Part shown: piece by piece, positions 7,282 through 14,118 of the stretch
Layout: the number at the start of each line of letters is the position of its first letter
Numbering within the stretch: position 1 is the stretch's first letter
From: JACCUZ01 sp038246575
Lineage (GTDB): Bacteria; Actinomycetota; Actinomycetes; JACCUZ01
DNA length: 21,556 bases
Assembly: GCA_038246575.1 (NCBI GenBank)
Contig: JBBRVU010000056.1
Coordinates: 1 to 21,556 of the forward strand
Reading direction: 5' to 3'
Translations under genes and position numbers: made by a program
Notes under the pieces: generated by a model
Database searches by the model: none
What the model saw: the letters and a program-made list of their open reading frames with translations, nothing else
What the model was told of the DNA's origin: nothing

Positions 7282-7305
7282 GCTCGTTGATCTGGATCAA
7301 CGAGC
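7282..7305 (+). promoter_or_regulatory. FNR/CRP-type operator candidate, TTGAT-N4-ATCAA
   Basis: Arms GCTCGTTGATC (7282-7292) and GATCAACGAGC (7295-7305) are a perfect 11-base inverted repeat with a two-base centre. The core TTGAT-CTGG-ATCAA (7287-7300) matches the FNR-family consensus at every position. The two-base centre is too tight for a hairpin loop of full stem length, so a protein-binding dyad fits better than a terminator. No gene starts close by: the nearest leftward start is at 6766 and the nearest rightward start at 7737. The target is therefore unclear or lost. Confidence 0.5.
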
Positions 7306-7506
7306 CACCAAGGTACGGGTAGGTCCGTCGCCACATGATTCCGGCCTGGAACGATCGAGGGTGACCCGGTTGGCCGGACTTGGTGCCAGCATGGTGGCCA
7401 GCGGTCGGCGTCCGTGGTGGTTCGCAGCAGGTCACCGGCGTCGGCATAACGCTCTGACCTGCGACGACGTACTCCAGCGGACCACCCCGTACCCCCCTCC
7501 GACGAT

Positions 7507-7548
7507 CTCATAATCCCTGGGTCGCGGGTTCGAGTCCCGCCCGCCCCA
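7507..7548 (+). tRNA. 3' half of elongator tRNA-Met (CAT); integration scar or tRNA remnant
   Basis: The sequence from the anticodon loop onward is tRNA-like: loop CTCATAA (anticodon CAT at 7509-7511), T-arm stem GCGGG (7524-7528), loop TTCGAGT (7529-7535), stem CCCGC (7536-7540), acceptor strand CCGCCCC (7541-7547) and discriminator A. TAATCC after the anticodon and TTCGAGT fit the elongator rather than the initiator. There is no 5' half: the bases before the loop (ACGAT) do not pair with the 3' anticodon stem, and no TAGCTCAG D-arm is present. The minus-strand translation across it gives the well-known spurious motif SNPRPRDYE. A 3' tRNA fragment in this form is what an integrated element leaves at its far end (attR). 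Confidence 0.75.
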
Positions 7549-7571
7549 CAAGTGCCTGATCCACGGCCGGC

Positions 7572-7612
7572 TGGCGGGGCTGCGACACGGTAACCGTGTC
7601 GTATCCCCGCCA
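7572..7612 (+). terminator. Large two-part hairpin just after the tRNA remnant
   Basis: Outer arms TGGCGGGG (7572-7579) and CCCCGCCA (7605-7612), and inner arms CGACACGG (7583-7590) and CCGTGTCG (7594-7601), are all perfectly complementary. They are separated by a 3x3 internal loop and closed by TAA. No T-run follows. It may be the native terminator of the original tRNA-Met gene. A 10-base direct repeat, CCGCCAACCG (7607-7616 and 7621-7630), overlaps its right end. Confidence 0.5.
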
Positions 7613-7736
7613 ACCGCCTTCCGCCAACCGTTGCCGACCACGCGGACGCTCGCGCCTCGCCCTGTAGGTTCGACGGACCGAAAACAACGGTGGTGGCGCG
7701 GTCGGGGATCACGCCGTGCGAAGGGGTGGATGCCTG

Positions 7737-9107
7737 ATGGCGCTCTCGCGCTTGCGGGGCGGCTGGAGCATCGTCCAGGACGCACTGCGTACTCAGCTCT
7801 GGCCGCTCCCGTCCATAGGCGTGGGACTGGCAGTTGCCCTCGGCGTCGGACTCCCACGGCTGGACGCCGCCGTCGACGACGACCTCCCGTCGTCGGTGAC
7901 CGTGTGGCTGTTCGGCGGCGGAGCCTCGGCGGCCCGCACGGTGCTCGACGCCATCGCGAGCTCACTGATCACCGTCACCTCGCTGACCTTCTCGCTCACC
8001 GTGGTCACGCTGCAGCTGGCGAGCAGCCAGTTCTCACCGCGACTCTTGCGCACGTTCACCCGCGACCGCTTCGTGCACGTCACGCTCGCACTGTTTCTCG
8101 CCACCTTCACGTACGCCCTGACCGTGCTGCGCACCGTCCGTACCTCCGTCGGTGATCAAGAGCTGTTCGTCCCGCAGGTGTCGGTGACCCTTGCGTTCGT
8201 CCTGGCCTTGACCAGCGTCGTCGGCCTCGTGCTGTTCCTGGCTCACCTGGCCCAGGAGATCAGGGTCGAGACGATGCTGCGCAACGTGCACAAGGACGCC
8301 ACCGAGGCGGTGCACAGGGTGCTGCCCGAGCGAGACCCCCAGGCGCCCGACCGCGATCAGCCGCCCACCCGGCCGGCGACCGCTGCCGTCGTGCTCGCCG
8401 GTGACTCGGGCTTCTTCGTGCGAGTCGACGAGTCCGAGCTGCTCGAGGCGGCGGTGGACTGCGATGCGTACGTTGTGTTCGACCGGCACCCAGGCAGCGC
8501 CCTCGTCGAAGGTACCCCGGTCGGCGTGGCTTGGCCGAGGTCCGGGGGAGTCTTCGACCTCGACGACCAGAAGCGTCTGCTCCGTCGGCTTTCCAGCGCG
8601 ATCTTCACGGGCTTCGAGCGCACCGCTGCCCAGGACGCCGGCTACGGGCTCCGGCAGATCACCGACGTTGCGGTCAAGGCGCTGTCGCCGGGCATCAACG
8701 ATCCGACAACCGCGGTGCACGCCCTAGGTCACTCCTCGGCGTTGCTCTGCGACATCGCCGGTCGGGACCTCGGACCCCGGATGCTGCGCGATGACGAGGA
8801 CCGCGTGCGCGTGGTGCTGAGCCGCCCCGACCTCGGTGACTTCATCGAGCTGGCGGTCGCCCAGCCGCGGATCTACGGAAAGGCCGATCCGTTCGTGCTG
8901 GCGCGCATCGCCTCCTTGCTCCACGAGCTGTCCTGGTGCGTGCGACCGGAGCAGCGGCCCGACATCGCCAGTCAGCTGCAGAGGCTGCGCGCGACGGCGC
9001 GGGCCCAGGACTTCGACGACCTGGAGCGGGAACGGCTCGCCGAGCTGACCGACCGGGTCGAGCAGGGACTCGGCGGCCGCTGGGTGCCGGAGGGGCAGGG
9101 CGCATGA
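7737..9107 (+). CDS. DUF2254 family membrane protein
   Basis: The product is 456 residues from the ATG at 7737; a GTG at 7716 would add seven basic residues. DUF2254 proteins are predicted inner-membrane proteins of unknown function. The N-terminal half has four hydrophobic segments (near residues 24-45, 70-95, 115-140 and 150-175), including ITVTSLTFSLTVVTLQLASS followed by QFSPRLLRTFTRDR. The soluble C-terminal half holds the family hallmark AAQDAGYGLRQITDVAVKAL directly followed by SPGINDPTTAVHAL. The stop codon overlaps the ATG of the MscS gene (ATGA), so the two are translationally coupled. This suggests a joint role at the membrane, perhaps in osmotic or turgor stress; that is inference from position. 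Length and motifs match the family. Confidence 0.93.
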   Translation: MALSRLRGGWSIVQDALRTQLWPLPSIGVGLAVALGVGLPRLDAAVDDDLPSSVTVWLFGGGASAARTVLDAIASSLITVTSLTFSLTVVTLQLASSQFSPRLLRTFTRDRFVHVTLALFLATFTYALTVLRTVRTSVGDQELFVPQVSVTLAFVLALTSVVGLVLFLAHLAQEIRVETMLRNVHKDATEAVHRVLPERDPQAPDRDQPPTRPATAAVVLAGDSGFFVRVDESELLEAAVDCDAYVVFDRHPGSALVEGTPVGVAWPRSGGVFDLDDQKRLLRRLSSAIFTGFERTAAQDAGYGLRQITDVAVKALSPGINDPTTAVHALGHSSALLCDIAGRDLGPRMLRDDEDRVRVVLSRPDLGDFIELAVAQPRIYGKADPFVLARIASLLHELSWCVRPEQRPDIASQLQRLRATARAQDFDDLERERLAELTDRVEQGLGGRWVPEGQGA

Positions 9108-10138
9108 CCGCACTCAGCACGCTTGCCGTCACAGACGCCGCGGCAGCCGGGGTCCACGCGCTCGCACCGTCGGCCGACGGCGCGGTGCGGATCTTCGGGG
9201 TCACCCTCGTCGGAGTCAGCACCACCACCGGGGTCAAGCTGTTGTTCACCGTCGGACTCATCGCCGCCGTGATGGTGCTGCGCGGCCTCGCGCTCACTCT
9301 GATCCGACGCGTGCTCGGCGGCGAGGTGGCCGACCCCCGCCGGTTCTGGGCCCGGCAGGGCCTGCAGGTTGTCACCGCCATCGTGCTGCTGCTCGGCATC
9401 GTCTCCATCTGGATCACGCCCGGCACCGATCTCAGTGTCGGGCTCGGTCTGGTCAGTGCCGGCCTGGCGTTCGCGCTGCAGCAGGTGATCCTGTCCTTGG
9501 CTGCCTACTTCGTGATCCTGCGCGGCGACACGTTCGGCGTCGGGGATCGGATCACTCTCGGCGGCGTCCGCGGCGACGTCGTGCGCCTGGGCTTCCTCAA
9601 GACCACGATCATGGAGATGGGCCAGCCCCCGGCGGTCAGCGCCGCGGACCCGGCCGCCTGGGTCAACTCCCGCCAGTACACCGGTCGCCTCGTCACCGTG
9701 ACCAACGGGGCGATCTTCAGCGAGCCGGTGTTCAACTACACCCGCGAGTTCCCCTATCTCTGGGAAGAGCTCGTCCTGCCCATCTCCTACGACGCGGACC
9801 GGGCGCGCGCCGAGGAGATCCTGCTCGAGGCCGCCCGGGCCCATGCCGTGGTCGGGGACCCGGCCGCCGAGCGCGCGCTGGCCTCGATGCAGGAGCGGTA
9901 CGCCATGGCCGACGCGTCCCTGGACCCGGCGGTCTACCTGCGACTGACCGACAACTGGCTCGAGCTCTCGCTGCGCTTCCTCGTCCCGCACCGGGGTGTG
10001 CGGGAGGTGAAGGACCGGCTCAGCCGTGACCTGCTTGCCGCGCTGGACGACGCCGGCATCGGCCTGGCCTCCGCGACGTACGACATCGTCGGCCTGCCTC
10101 CCGTCCGGCTGGCGCCCCCTGCACCTGGGCCGGCCTGA
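9104..10138 (+). CDS. MscS-family small-conductance mechanosensitive channel
   Basis: The product is 344 residues from the ATG that overlaps the upstream stop (ATGA). MscS channels open under membrane tension and release solutes on hypo-osmotic shock. Three membrane helices are seen: TM1 about 44-67 (VKLLFTVGLIAAVMVLRGLA), TM2 about 86-105 (LQVVTAIVLLLGIVSIWI) and the pore helix TM3 about 109-140 (LSVGLGLVSAGLAFALQQVI). The MscS beta-domain follows (RGDTFGVGDRITLGGVRGDV, FLKTTIMEMG, VTNGAIFSEPVFNYTREFPY), then the alpha/beta C-terminal domain. About 20 residues (175-194) are inserted between the usual TT-x-x-x-E and the VTVTNG strand, a variant known in actinobacterial homologues. A dyad at 10148-10183 follows and may end the transcript. 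Confidence 0.93.
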   Translation: MTALSTLAVTDAAAAGVHALAPSADGAVRIFGVTLVGVSTTTGVKLLFTVGLIAAVMVLRGLALTLIRRVLGGEVADPRRFWARQGLQVVTAIVLLLGIVSIWITPGTDLSVGLGLVSAGLAFALQQVILSLAAYFVILRGDTFGVGDRITLGGVRGDVVRLGFLKTTIMEMGQPPAVSAADPAAWVNSRQYTGRLVTVTNGAIFSEPVFNYTREFPYLWEELVLPISYDADRARAEEILLEAARAHAVVGDPAAERALASMQERYAMADASLDPAVYLRLTDNWLELSLRFLVPHRGVREVKDRLSRDLLAALDDAGIGLASATYDIVGLPPVRLAPPAPGPA

Positions 10139-10147
10139 CCGGGGGGC

Positions 10148-10183
10148 GCCTGATCCTTTGACCGCCGGCTCGGGGGATCAGGC
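10148..10183 (+). terminator. Inverted repeat after the mscS gene
   Basis: GCCTGATCC (10148-10156) and GGATCAGGC (10175-10183) are perfectly complementary, with an 18-base GC-rich loop, followed by TTTG. It begins ten bases after the mscS stop and is a plausible terminator of the DUF2254-mscS pair. Confidence 0.55.
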
Positions 10184-10299
10184 TTTGCCGAATCCGCAGT
10201 CGTCGACACCTTCCCAGCCCTGCGGCGAGCGGGATAACCTGACGGCTGCGCTGAAGCAGTCCCGGCGTCCTGGCGCGGTCCGACCACTAGGGGGCGTCC

Positions 10300-10695
10300 A
10301 TGATCAGCCTGCTCGATCCGCACCGCCTTGGCCCGCACACGGTCGTCGGCGTGACCGGCGAGGTCGATGCCGCCAGTGCGTCGACATTGCGCGACGCGGC
10401 ACTGGCCCTTCTCAACCGCGGCATCGAGGACCTCGTGCTGGACCTGCGCGGCGTGACGTTCCTCGACTCGACGGGGGTGGGAAGCATGCTGCGCATCCAC
10501 CACCGCGCCGGCCTGCTGGGGACCACAGTGCACTTCGTCGCCGACCAGCCTGCCGTGCTGCGGATCCTGGACATCATGTCCCTGCGGCGCAGGCTGCACG
10601 TCACGGCCACCGTTGCCACCGTCTCGGACTGCTGTCCGGTCTCGCCCAACCAGGACCCCGTCAGCCTCGACCTCTCGCGCATCCTCGCGCCGTAG
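10300..10695 (+). CDS. STAS-domain anti-sigma factor antagonist
   Basis: The product is 131 residues; AGGGG lies six bases before the ATG. It is a single STAS domain: TVVGVTGEVDAASASTLRDA, then LVLDLRGVTFLDSTGVGSML, and VLRILDIMSLRRRLHVTATV. The D-S-T-G loop keeps the phosphorylatable residue of SpoIIAA/RsbV proteins, unlike the STAS protein encoded at 6446-6766. In the family the unphosphorylated form binds an anti-sigma kinase of the RsbW type and so frees a sigma factor. A C-terminal extension of about 25 residues (DCCPVSPNQDPVSLDLS) is not part of the domain and contains two adjacent Cys. No kinase or sigma gene is adjacent, so the partner is encoded elsewhere. Confidence 0.9.
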   Translation: MISLLDPHRLGPHTVVGVTGEVDAASASTLRDAALALLNRGIEDLVLDLRGVTFLDSTGVGSMLRIHHRAGLLGTTVHFVADQPAVLRILDIMSLRRRLHVTATVATVSDCCPVSPNQDPVSLDLSRILAP

Positions 10696-10700
10696 CCCGC

Positions 10701-10732
10701 TGACCTCTCCACCCCGGGGTTGCGGAGAGTCA
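10701..10732 (+). terminator. Hairpin after the STAS gene
   Basis: TGACCTCTCC (10701-10710) and GGAGAGTCA (10724-10732) pair with one bulged C. The loop contains the self-complementary CCCCGGGG. It begins six bases after the STAS stop. There is no T-run, which is common for terminators in high-GC actinobacteria. Confidence 0.5.
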
Positions 10733-10831
10733 CCACAGCCCCCGGGTGACATGTCGACATTCATCATTTCGCCACGTAGCGTCACCACGGTGTCTACCCT
10801 TGGCCGTGCCCAGCGGGCCAGGAGGTAACTC

Positions 10832-11416
10832 GTGAAGACTCGTGACGGCCTGCCGGTGCAGGCCGGGTCCGACGCCGGCGTCGCAGTGGCTGATGACCGA
10901 CTGCTGGTCGTGCGCTCGCAGCGGCCGCGGGGGAGGCTGGTCATTGCCCTGATCGCCGTGCTCAGCGTCGCGGTCCTCGTCGCGATCGGCCTCCGGTGGT
11001 TCGGCGGCGGTTCCGACGGCGTGGGCACCGAGTCCCCGGCAGCTCCCGCGAACGCCGCTCCAGCCGCTCCGGCCGCTCCAGCGCCCCTCCTGGTCGAGGT
11101 CCAGGGGCCGGCAACCATCGTCGCCGGCGAGCCCGCCAGGTTCACGGTCACCTGGGCCGATGGCGCGGGCGCGTTCAGCGGGCCGACCGAGGAGTGGGGT
11201 GACGGGGTCGGCGTCAGCTCCGAGAAGCAACAGTCCTGCCCGAACTCGGCCGCCGTTGCCGCGCAGGGGGACACCTACGTCGTACGCCACACCTTCGCCG
11301 AGGCGGGCACCTACACGGTCCGGCTCGGGGTGAGCACCTACACCTGCACAGGCGCCGACAGCGGCACCGAGGACGCCAGCCAGACCCTTACCGTGCGGGT
11401 GCTCCCCGTAAGCTGA
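10832..11416 (+). CDS. Membrane-anchored extracytoplasmic protein with a PKD-like domain
   Basis: The product is 194 residues from a GTG with an excellent Shine-Dalgarno, AGGAGGT (10820-10826), five bases upstream. A short cytoplasmic N-terminus (about 1-35, basic) is followed by one membrane helix (RLVIALIAVLSVAVLVAIGL, about 35-55), then a Pro/Ala-rich linker (SPAAPANAAPAAPAAPAP) and an outer domain of about 110 residues. That domain has PKD/Ig-like features: ATIVAGEPARFTVTWADGAG, EEWGDG (like the WDFGDG core of PKD domains), and HTFAEAGTYTVRLGVSTYTC. Two Cys (QSCPN and YTCTG) may form a disulfide. It is probably a single-pass protein presenting a binding domain outside the membrane; ligand and role are unknown. 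Confidence 0.75.
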   Translation: MKTRDGLPVQAGSDAGVAVADDRLLVVRSQRPRGRLVIALIAVLSVAVLVAIGLRWFGGGSDGVGTESPAAPANAAPAAPAAPAPLLVEVQGPATIVAGEPARFTVTWADGAGAFSGPTEEWGDGVGVSSEKQQSCPNSAAVAAQGDTYVVRHTFAEAGTYTVRLGVSTYTCTGADSGTEDASQTLTVRVLPVS

Positions 11417-11420
11417 CCCG

Positions 11421-11446
11421 GACCGACCGGCGGAACCGGACCGGTC
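11421..11446. terminator. Hairpin between convergent genes
   Basis: GACCG-A-CCGG (11421-11430) pairs with CCGG-AC-CGGTC (11436-11446) around the loop CGGAA, with small bulges. It lies between two stop codons facing each other and could serve both genes. Confidence 0.4.
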
Positions 11447-11870
11447 AGAACTTGAACGGCTTGGGCGGAGCGTTCAGGGACGCCCGGGGGCAGCTGGCGA
11501 GGTCGAGGTTGCCGAAGCCCAGCGCCTCGTCGCACATCCCCTCGACGGTCCAGCCCTGACTGGTCCCGAACCTCGTCACGGTGACCCGGTAGATCGTGAT
11601 CTCGTATCGGGTAGGCGTCCCGTAGGCCACCTGGATGGTCCCGATCAGCTCGGCCTGGCCGCGGGAGCCGTACCCCTCCCAGGGCCGGTCGTAGCGGCTC
11701 CACAGGGACGGCTCGGACTGCCACACGCCGCCGTTCTGCACGTCGCGCAGCGCCAGCTCGACGAGGACCGCCCGCGCGGACTCCTCAGGAATGATCGCCG
11801 CCGGTCTGATGACCTCGGAGACGACCCCTTCGTCATAGGCCTCGGCCATCAGGTGCTCTGCGTTGTGCAC
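11445..11870 (-). CDS. Conserved actinobacterial hypothetical protein
   Basis: The product is 141 residues from a GTG at 11870, with GGAAGG six bases upstream; the next in-frame ATG (11849) has a weaker site. No signal peptide or membrane helix is seen. The sequence is acidic at the N-terminus and has many aromatic residues in the middle (QSEPSLWSRYDRPWEGYGSR). A strand-rich C-terminal part follows (VAYGTPTRYEITIYRVTVTR, then WTVEGMCDEALGFGNLDLAS and CPRASLNAPPKPFKF). I recognise the MCDEALGFG...CPRA ending as a conserved pattern in actinobacterial proteins without assigned function, but cannot name a family. The two Cys of that ending may pair. It faces the PKD-like gene across a short shared terminator. 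Confidence 0.75.
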   Translation of the reverse strand: MHNAEHLMAEAYDEGVVSEVIRPAAIIPEESARAVLVELALRDVQNGGVWQSEPSLWSRYDRPWEGYGSRGQAELIGTIQVAYGTPTRYEITIYRVTVTRFGTSQGWTVEGMCDEALGFGNLDLASCPRASLNAPPKPFKF

Positions 11871-12158
11871 GAAGGGCCTTCCAGTCGAGTTCGCGGGCGG
11901 AGGAGGTGCCTGCCCCCGTCATATCGGCCGGAGACGGTCCCGACTACAGGATTCGGGTCAGACTGCTCTTCTTGGCGTGTCACGGCAACGGTGACAGCAT
12001 TTCGCCGGGCCGCGGTGGTACAGGAGTGACGGATGTGCCATTATCTGCGGTAGATGCATGGGCTGGGTGCCATGGTGATGGCCCCAGGACACGCTCGGGT
12101 CACGCTGCGGGTGAGGCCGCTGGGGAAGGCGCACCTCACGTCGATGCAAGGAGGACCC
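11871..12158. promoter_or_regulatory. Divergent intergenic region with a TGTCAC/GTGACA dyad
   Basis: About 290 bases separate the leftward hypothetical gene from the DUF3145 gene and must hold both promoters. The only clear structure is the dyad TGTCAC (11978-11983), seven bases, GTGACA (11991-11996). It could be an operator. No -10/-35 pair stands out. Confidence 0.35.
12148..12154 (+). promoter_or_regulatory. Ribosome binding site that decides the DUF3145 start
   Basis: AAGGAGG lies four bases before the GTG at 12159. The earlier in-frame ATGs at 12054 and 12144 have no such site, and homologues begin at this point (ETRGVVYVHAAP). Confidence 0.7.
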
Positions 12159-12656
12159 GTGGAGACCCGTGGAGTTGTCTACGTGCATGCCGCTCCGCCT
12201 GCCCTGTGCCCACACCTCGAGTGGGCCGTGGGCGGTGTTCTCGACGCCCGGGTCAGCCTGGACTGGACGCCGCAGCCCGCCGCGCCGGGCACGGTCCGGG
12301 CCGAGCTGTCGTGGCAGGCCGAGCCCGGCACCGGGGCGAGCCTGGCCTCAGCGCTGCGGCACTGGCCGCAGCTGCGCTACGAGGTGACCGAGGAGCCCAG
12401 CGCCGGCGCTGAGGGCGAGCGCTGGTCGTGCACGCCTGCACTGGGCCTCTTCCACGCCAGCACCGGGGTCCACGGCGACATCGTGGTGCGCGAGGACCGG
12501 CTGCGCGCCGCCCTGGCCCGCGCGGCGACCGACCCGGCCACCGACGTGGTGACCGAGATGCAGAGCCTGCTCGGCAAGGCCTGGGACGACGAGCTGGAGG
12601 CGTTCCGCTACGCCGGGGACGGCGCTCCGGTGCGTTGGCTGCACCAGGTCGGCTGA
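12159..12656 (+). CDS. DUF3145 family protein
   Basis: The product is 165 residues from the GTG at 12159. DUF3145 is an actinobacterial family of unknown function that commonly sits beside the type II fatty-acid-synthase cluster, as SCO2391 does next to fabF in Streptomyces coelicolor. Family sequence is present throughout: TRGVVYVHAAPPALCPHLEW, then VSLDWTPQPAAPGTVRAELS, ALRHWPQLRYEVTEEPSAGA, LGLFHASTGVHGDIVVREDR, and a C-terminal KAWDDELEAFRYAGDGAPVR. No membrane segment or signal peptide. Here it is convergent with accD and not in the operon, so any functional link to fatty-acid synthesis rests on conserved neighbourhood only. Confidence 0.92.
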   Translation: METRGVVYVHAAPPALCPHLEWAVGGVLDARVSLDWTPQPAAPGTVRAELSWQAEPGTGASLASALRHWPQLRYEVTEEPSAGAEGERWSCTPALGLFHASTGVHGDIVVREDRLRAALARAATDPATDVVTEMQSLLGKAWDDELEAFRYAGDGAPVRWLHQVG

Positions 12657-12665
12657 GGCCCCGTC

Positions 12666-12694
12666 CACCCGCTCACTCTCCCCCGGAGTGGGTG
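12666..12694. terminator. Hairpin between DUF3145 and accD (convergent ends)
   Basis: CACC-CGCT-CACTC (12666-12678) pairs with GAGTG-GGTG (12686-12694) around TCCCCCG, with a four-base bulge. It sits between the two stop codons and probably ends the fab operon transcript, and perhaps that of DUF3145. Confidence 0.45.
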
Positions 12695-12699
12695 ACCGA

Positions 12700-14118
12700 C
12701 TAGAGCGGGATGTTGCCGTGCTGCCCGCGGGTGGCCGGTGCCGCGGAGATCGCAGCCGCGATCGCGGAGCGAGTCTTGTCCGGCTCGACGATCTCGTCCA
12801 CGACTCCGATCTCCTGCGCCCGGGCCAGCCCGCCGGCAAGAGTCTCGTGCTCGACCGCCAGCTCCTGCTCGACCTCGCCACGGACGTCGGCCGGGACCTC
12901 GGCGAGCCGCCTCCGGTGCAGGATGCGCACCGCGGCGACGGCGCCCATGACTGCGACGGTGGCGGTCGGCCAGGCGAACACGCGCGTGGCACCCAGCGAG
13001 CGGGAGTTCATCGCGATGTACGCGCCGCCGTACGCCTTGCGCGTCACCAGGGTCACCCGCGGCACCGTGCACTCCGCGAACGCGTGCAGCAGCTTCGCGC
13101 CGCGTCGGACGACCCCGTCCCATTCCTGGCCGACGCCGGGGAGGTAGCCCGGGACGTCGACGATCACGATCATCGGGACGCCGAGCGCGTCGCACATCCG
13201 CACGAACCGCGCGGCCTTCTCCGCCGAAGCCGAGTCCAGGCAGCCGCCGAGGCGCAGCGGGTTGTTGGCGACGACGCCCACGGTCCGCCCGCCGAACCGG
13301 CCGAGGGTGGTGGTGACGTTCGGTGCCCATTTCGGGTGCAGCTCGAGCGCGGTGCCCTTGTCGAGCATCGCTTCGACGATCGGGTGCACATCGTAGGCCC
13401 GCTTGGGCGAGTCCGGCAGCAGCTCGGCCAGGTCGATGTCCTCGACCTCGCCGATGCTGCGCTGGTCACCGAGCAGCGCAGCCAGCCTCCGCGCCTCGGC
13501 GTAGGCGCTCTCCTGGCTGTCCGCAACGACGTGCACGACTCCGGAGCGCCGGCCGTGCGGCTCGGGGCCGCCCAGCCGCAGCGCGTCGACGTCCTCGCCG
13601 GTCACGGATCGGACGACGTCCGGACCGGTGACGAAGACGCGCCCCTCCGGTCCAAGGATGACGACATCAGTGAGCGCGGGGCCGTACGCGGCGCCACCGG
13701 CTGCCGGACCGAGCACGACCGAGATCTGGGGCACCCGGCCCGACGCGCGGGTCATGATGGCGAAGACCAGGCCCACCGCGTGCAGCGACACGACGCCCTC
13801 GCGCAGCCGTGCGCCGCCGGAGTGCCACAGGCCGATGACCGGGCACCCCTCGGCCAGAGCCCGCTCGTAGGCCGTGACGATGACCTCGCAGCCGGCCTCG
13901 CCCATCGCGCCGCCCTGGATCGTGGCATCCGAGCAGAACGCTGTGCTTCTCGCACCGTCGATCAGGCCGATCCCGGCGAGCATCCCCGAGTCGTCCTCGG
14001 GGGAGAGCAGCTCCAGGGTTCCGGCGTCGAAGAGCTGGCTCAGCCGGGTGAGCGGGTTACGGGGGTCGTCGGCCTTGTCGACGCTGATCTTCGCGCCCGG
14101 GGACGCCGTCACGCTCAT
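12700..14118 (-). CDS. accD: Acyl-CoA carboxylase carboxyltransferase beta subunit (AccD6-like)
   Basis: The product is 472 residues. The carboxyltransferase moves CO2 from biotin on the alpha subunit to acetyl-CoA (or propionyl-CoA), giving the malonyl-CoA used by FabD. Both crotonase-fold halves are present. The N-half has CSDATIQGGAMGEAGCEVIV, IGLWHSGGARLREGV and VLGPAAGGAAYGPALTD; the C-half has VGVVANNPLRLGGCLDSASA, VDVPGYLPGVGQEWDGVVRR and KAYGGAYIAMNSRSLGA. It ends with the usual RGQHGNIPL. Its ATG overlaps the fabF stop (ATGA), so it is coupled to fabF. Mycobacterial clusters likewise carry accD6 downstream of the KAS genes. Substrate preference (acetyl versus propionyl) cannot be told by eye; the operon favours acetyl-CoA. 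No biotin-carrier subunit is in the window. Confidence 0.93.
   Translation of the reverse strand: MSVTASPGAKISVDKADDPRNPLTRLSQLFDAGTLELLSPEDDSGMLAGIGLIDGARSTAFCSDATIQGGAMGEAGCEVIVTAYERALAEGCPVIGLWHSGGARLREGVVSLHAVGLVFAIMTRASGRVPQISVVLGPAAGGAAYGPALTDVVILGPEGRVFVTGPDVVRSVTGEDVDALRLGGPEPHGRRSGVVHVVADSQESAYAEARRLAALLGDQRSIGEVEDIDLAELLPDSPKRAYDVHPIVEAMLDKGTALELHPKWAPNVTTTLGRFGGRTVGVVANNPLRLGGCLDSASAEKAARFVRMCDALGVPMIVIVDVPGYLPGVGQEWDGVVRRGAKLLHAFAECTVPRVTLVTRKAYGGAYIAMNSRSLGATRVFAWPTATVAVMGAVAAVRILHRRRLAEVPADVRGEVEQELAVEHETLAGGLARAQEIGVVDEIVEPDKTRSAIAAAISAAPATRGQHGNIPL

Noticed and set aside
7432..7965. A minus-strand frame containing GGRDSNPRPRDYE
   Set aside because: This is the familiar artefact of translating the reverse complement of a tRNA 3' half, not a protein.
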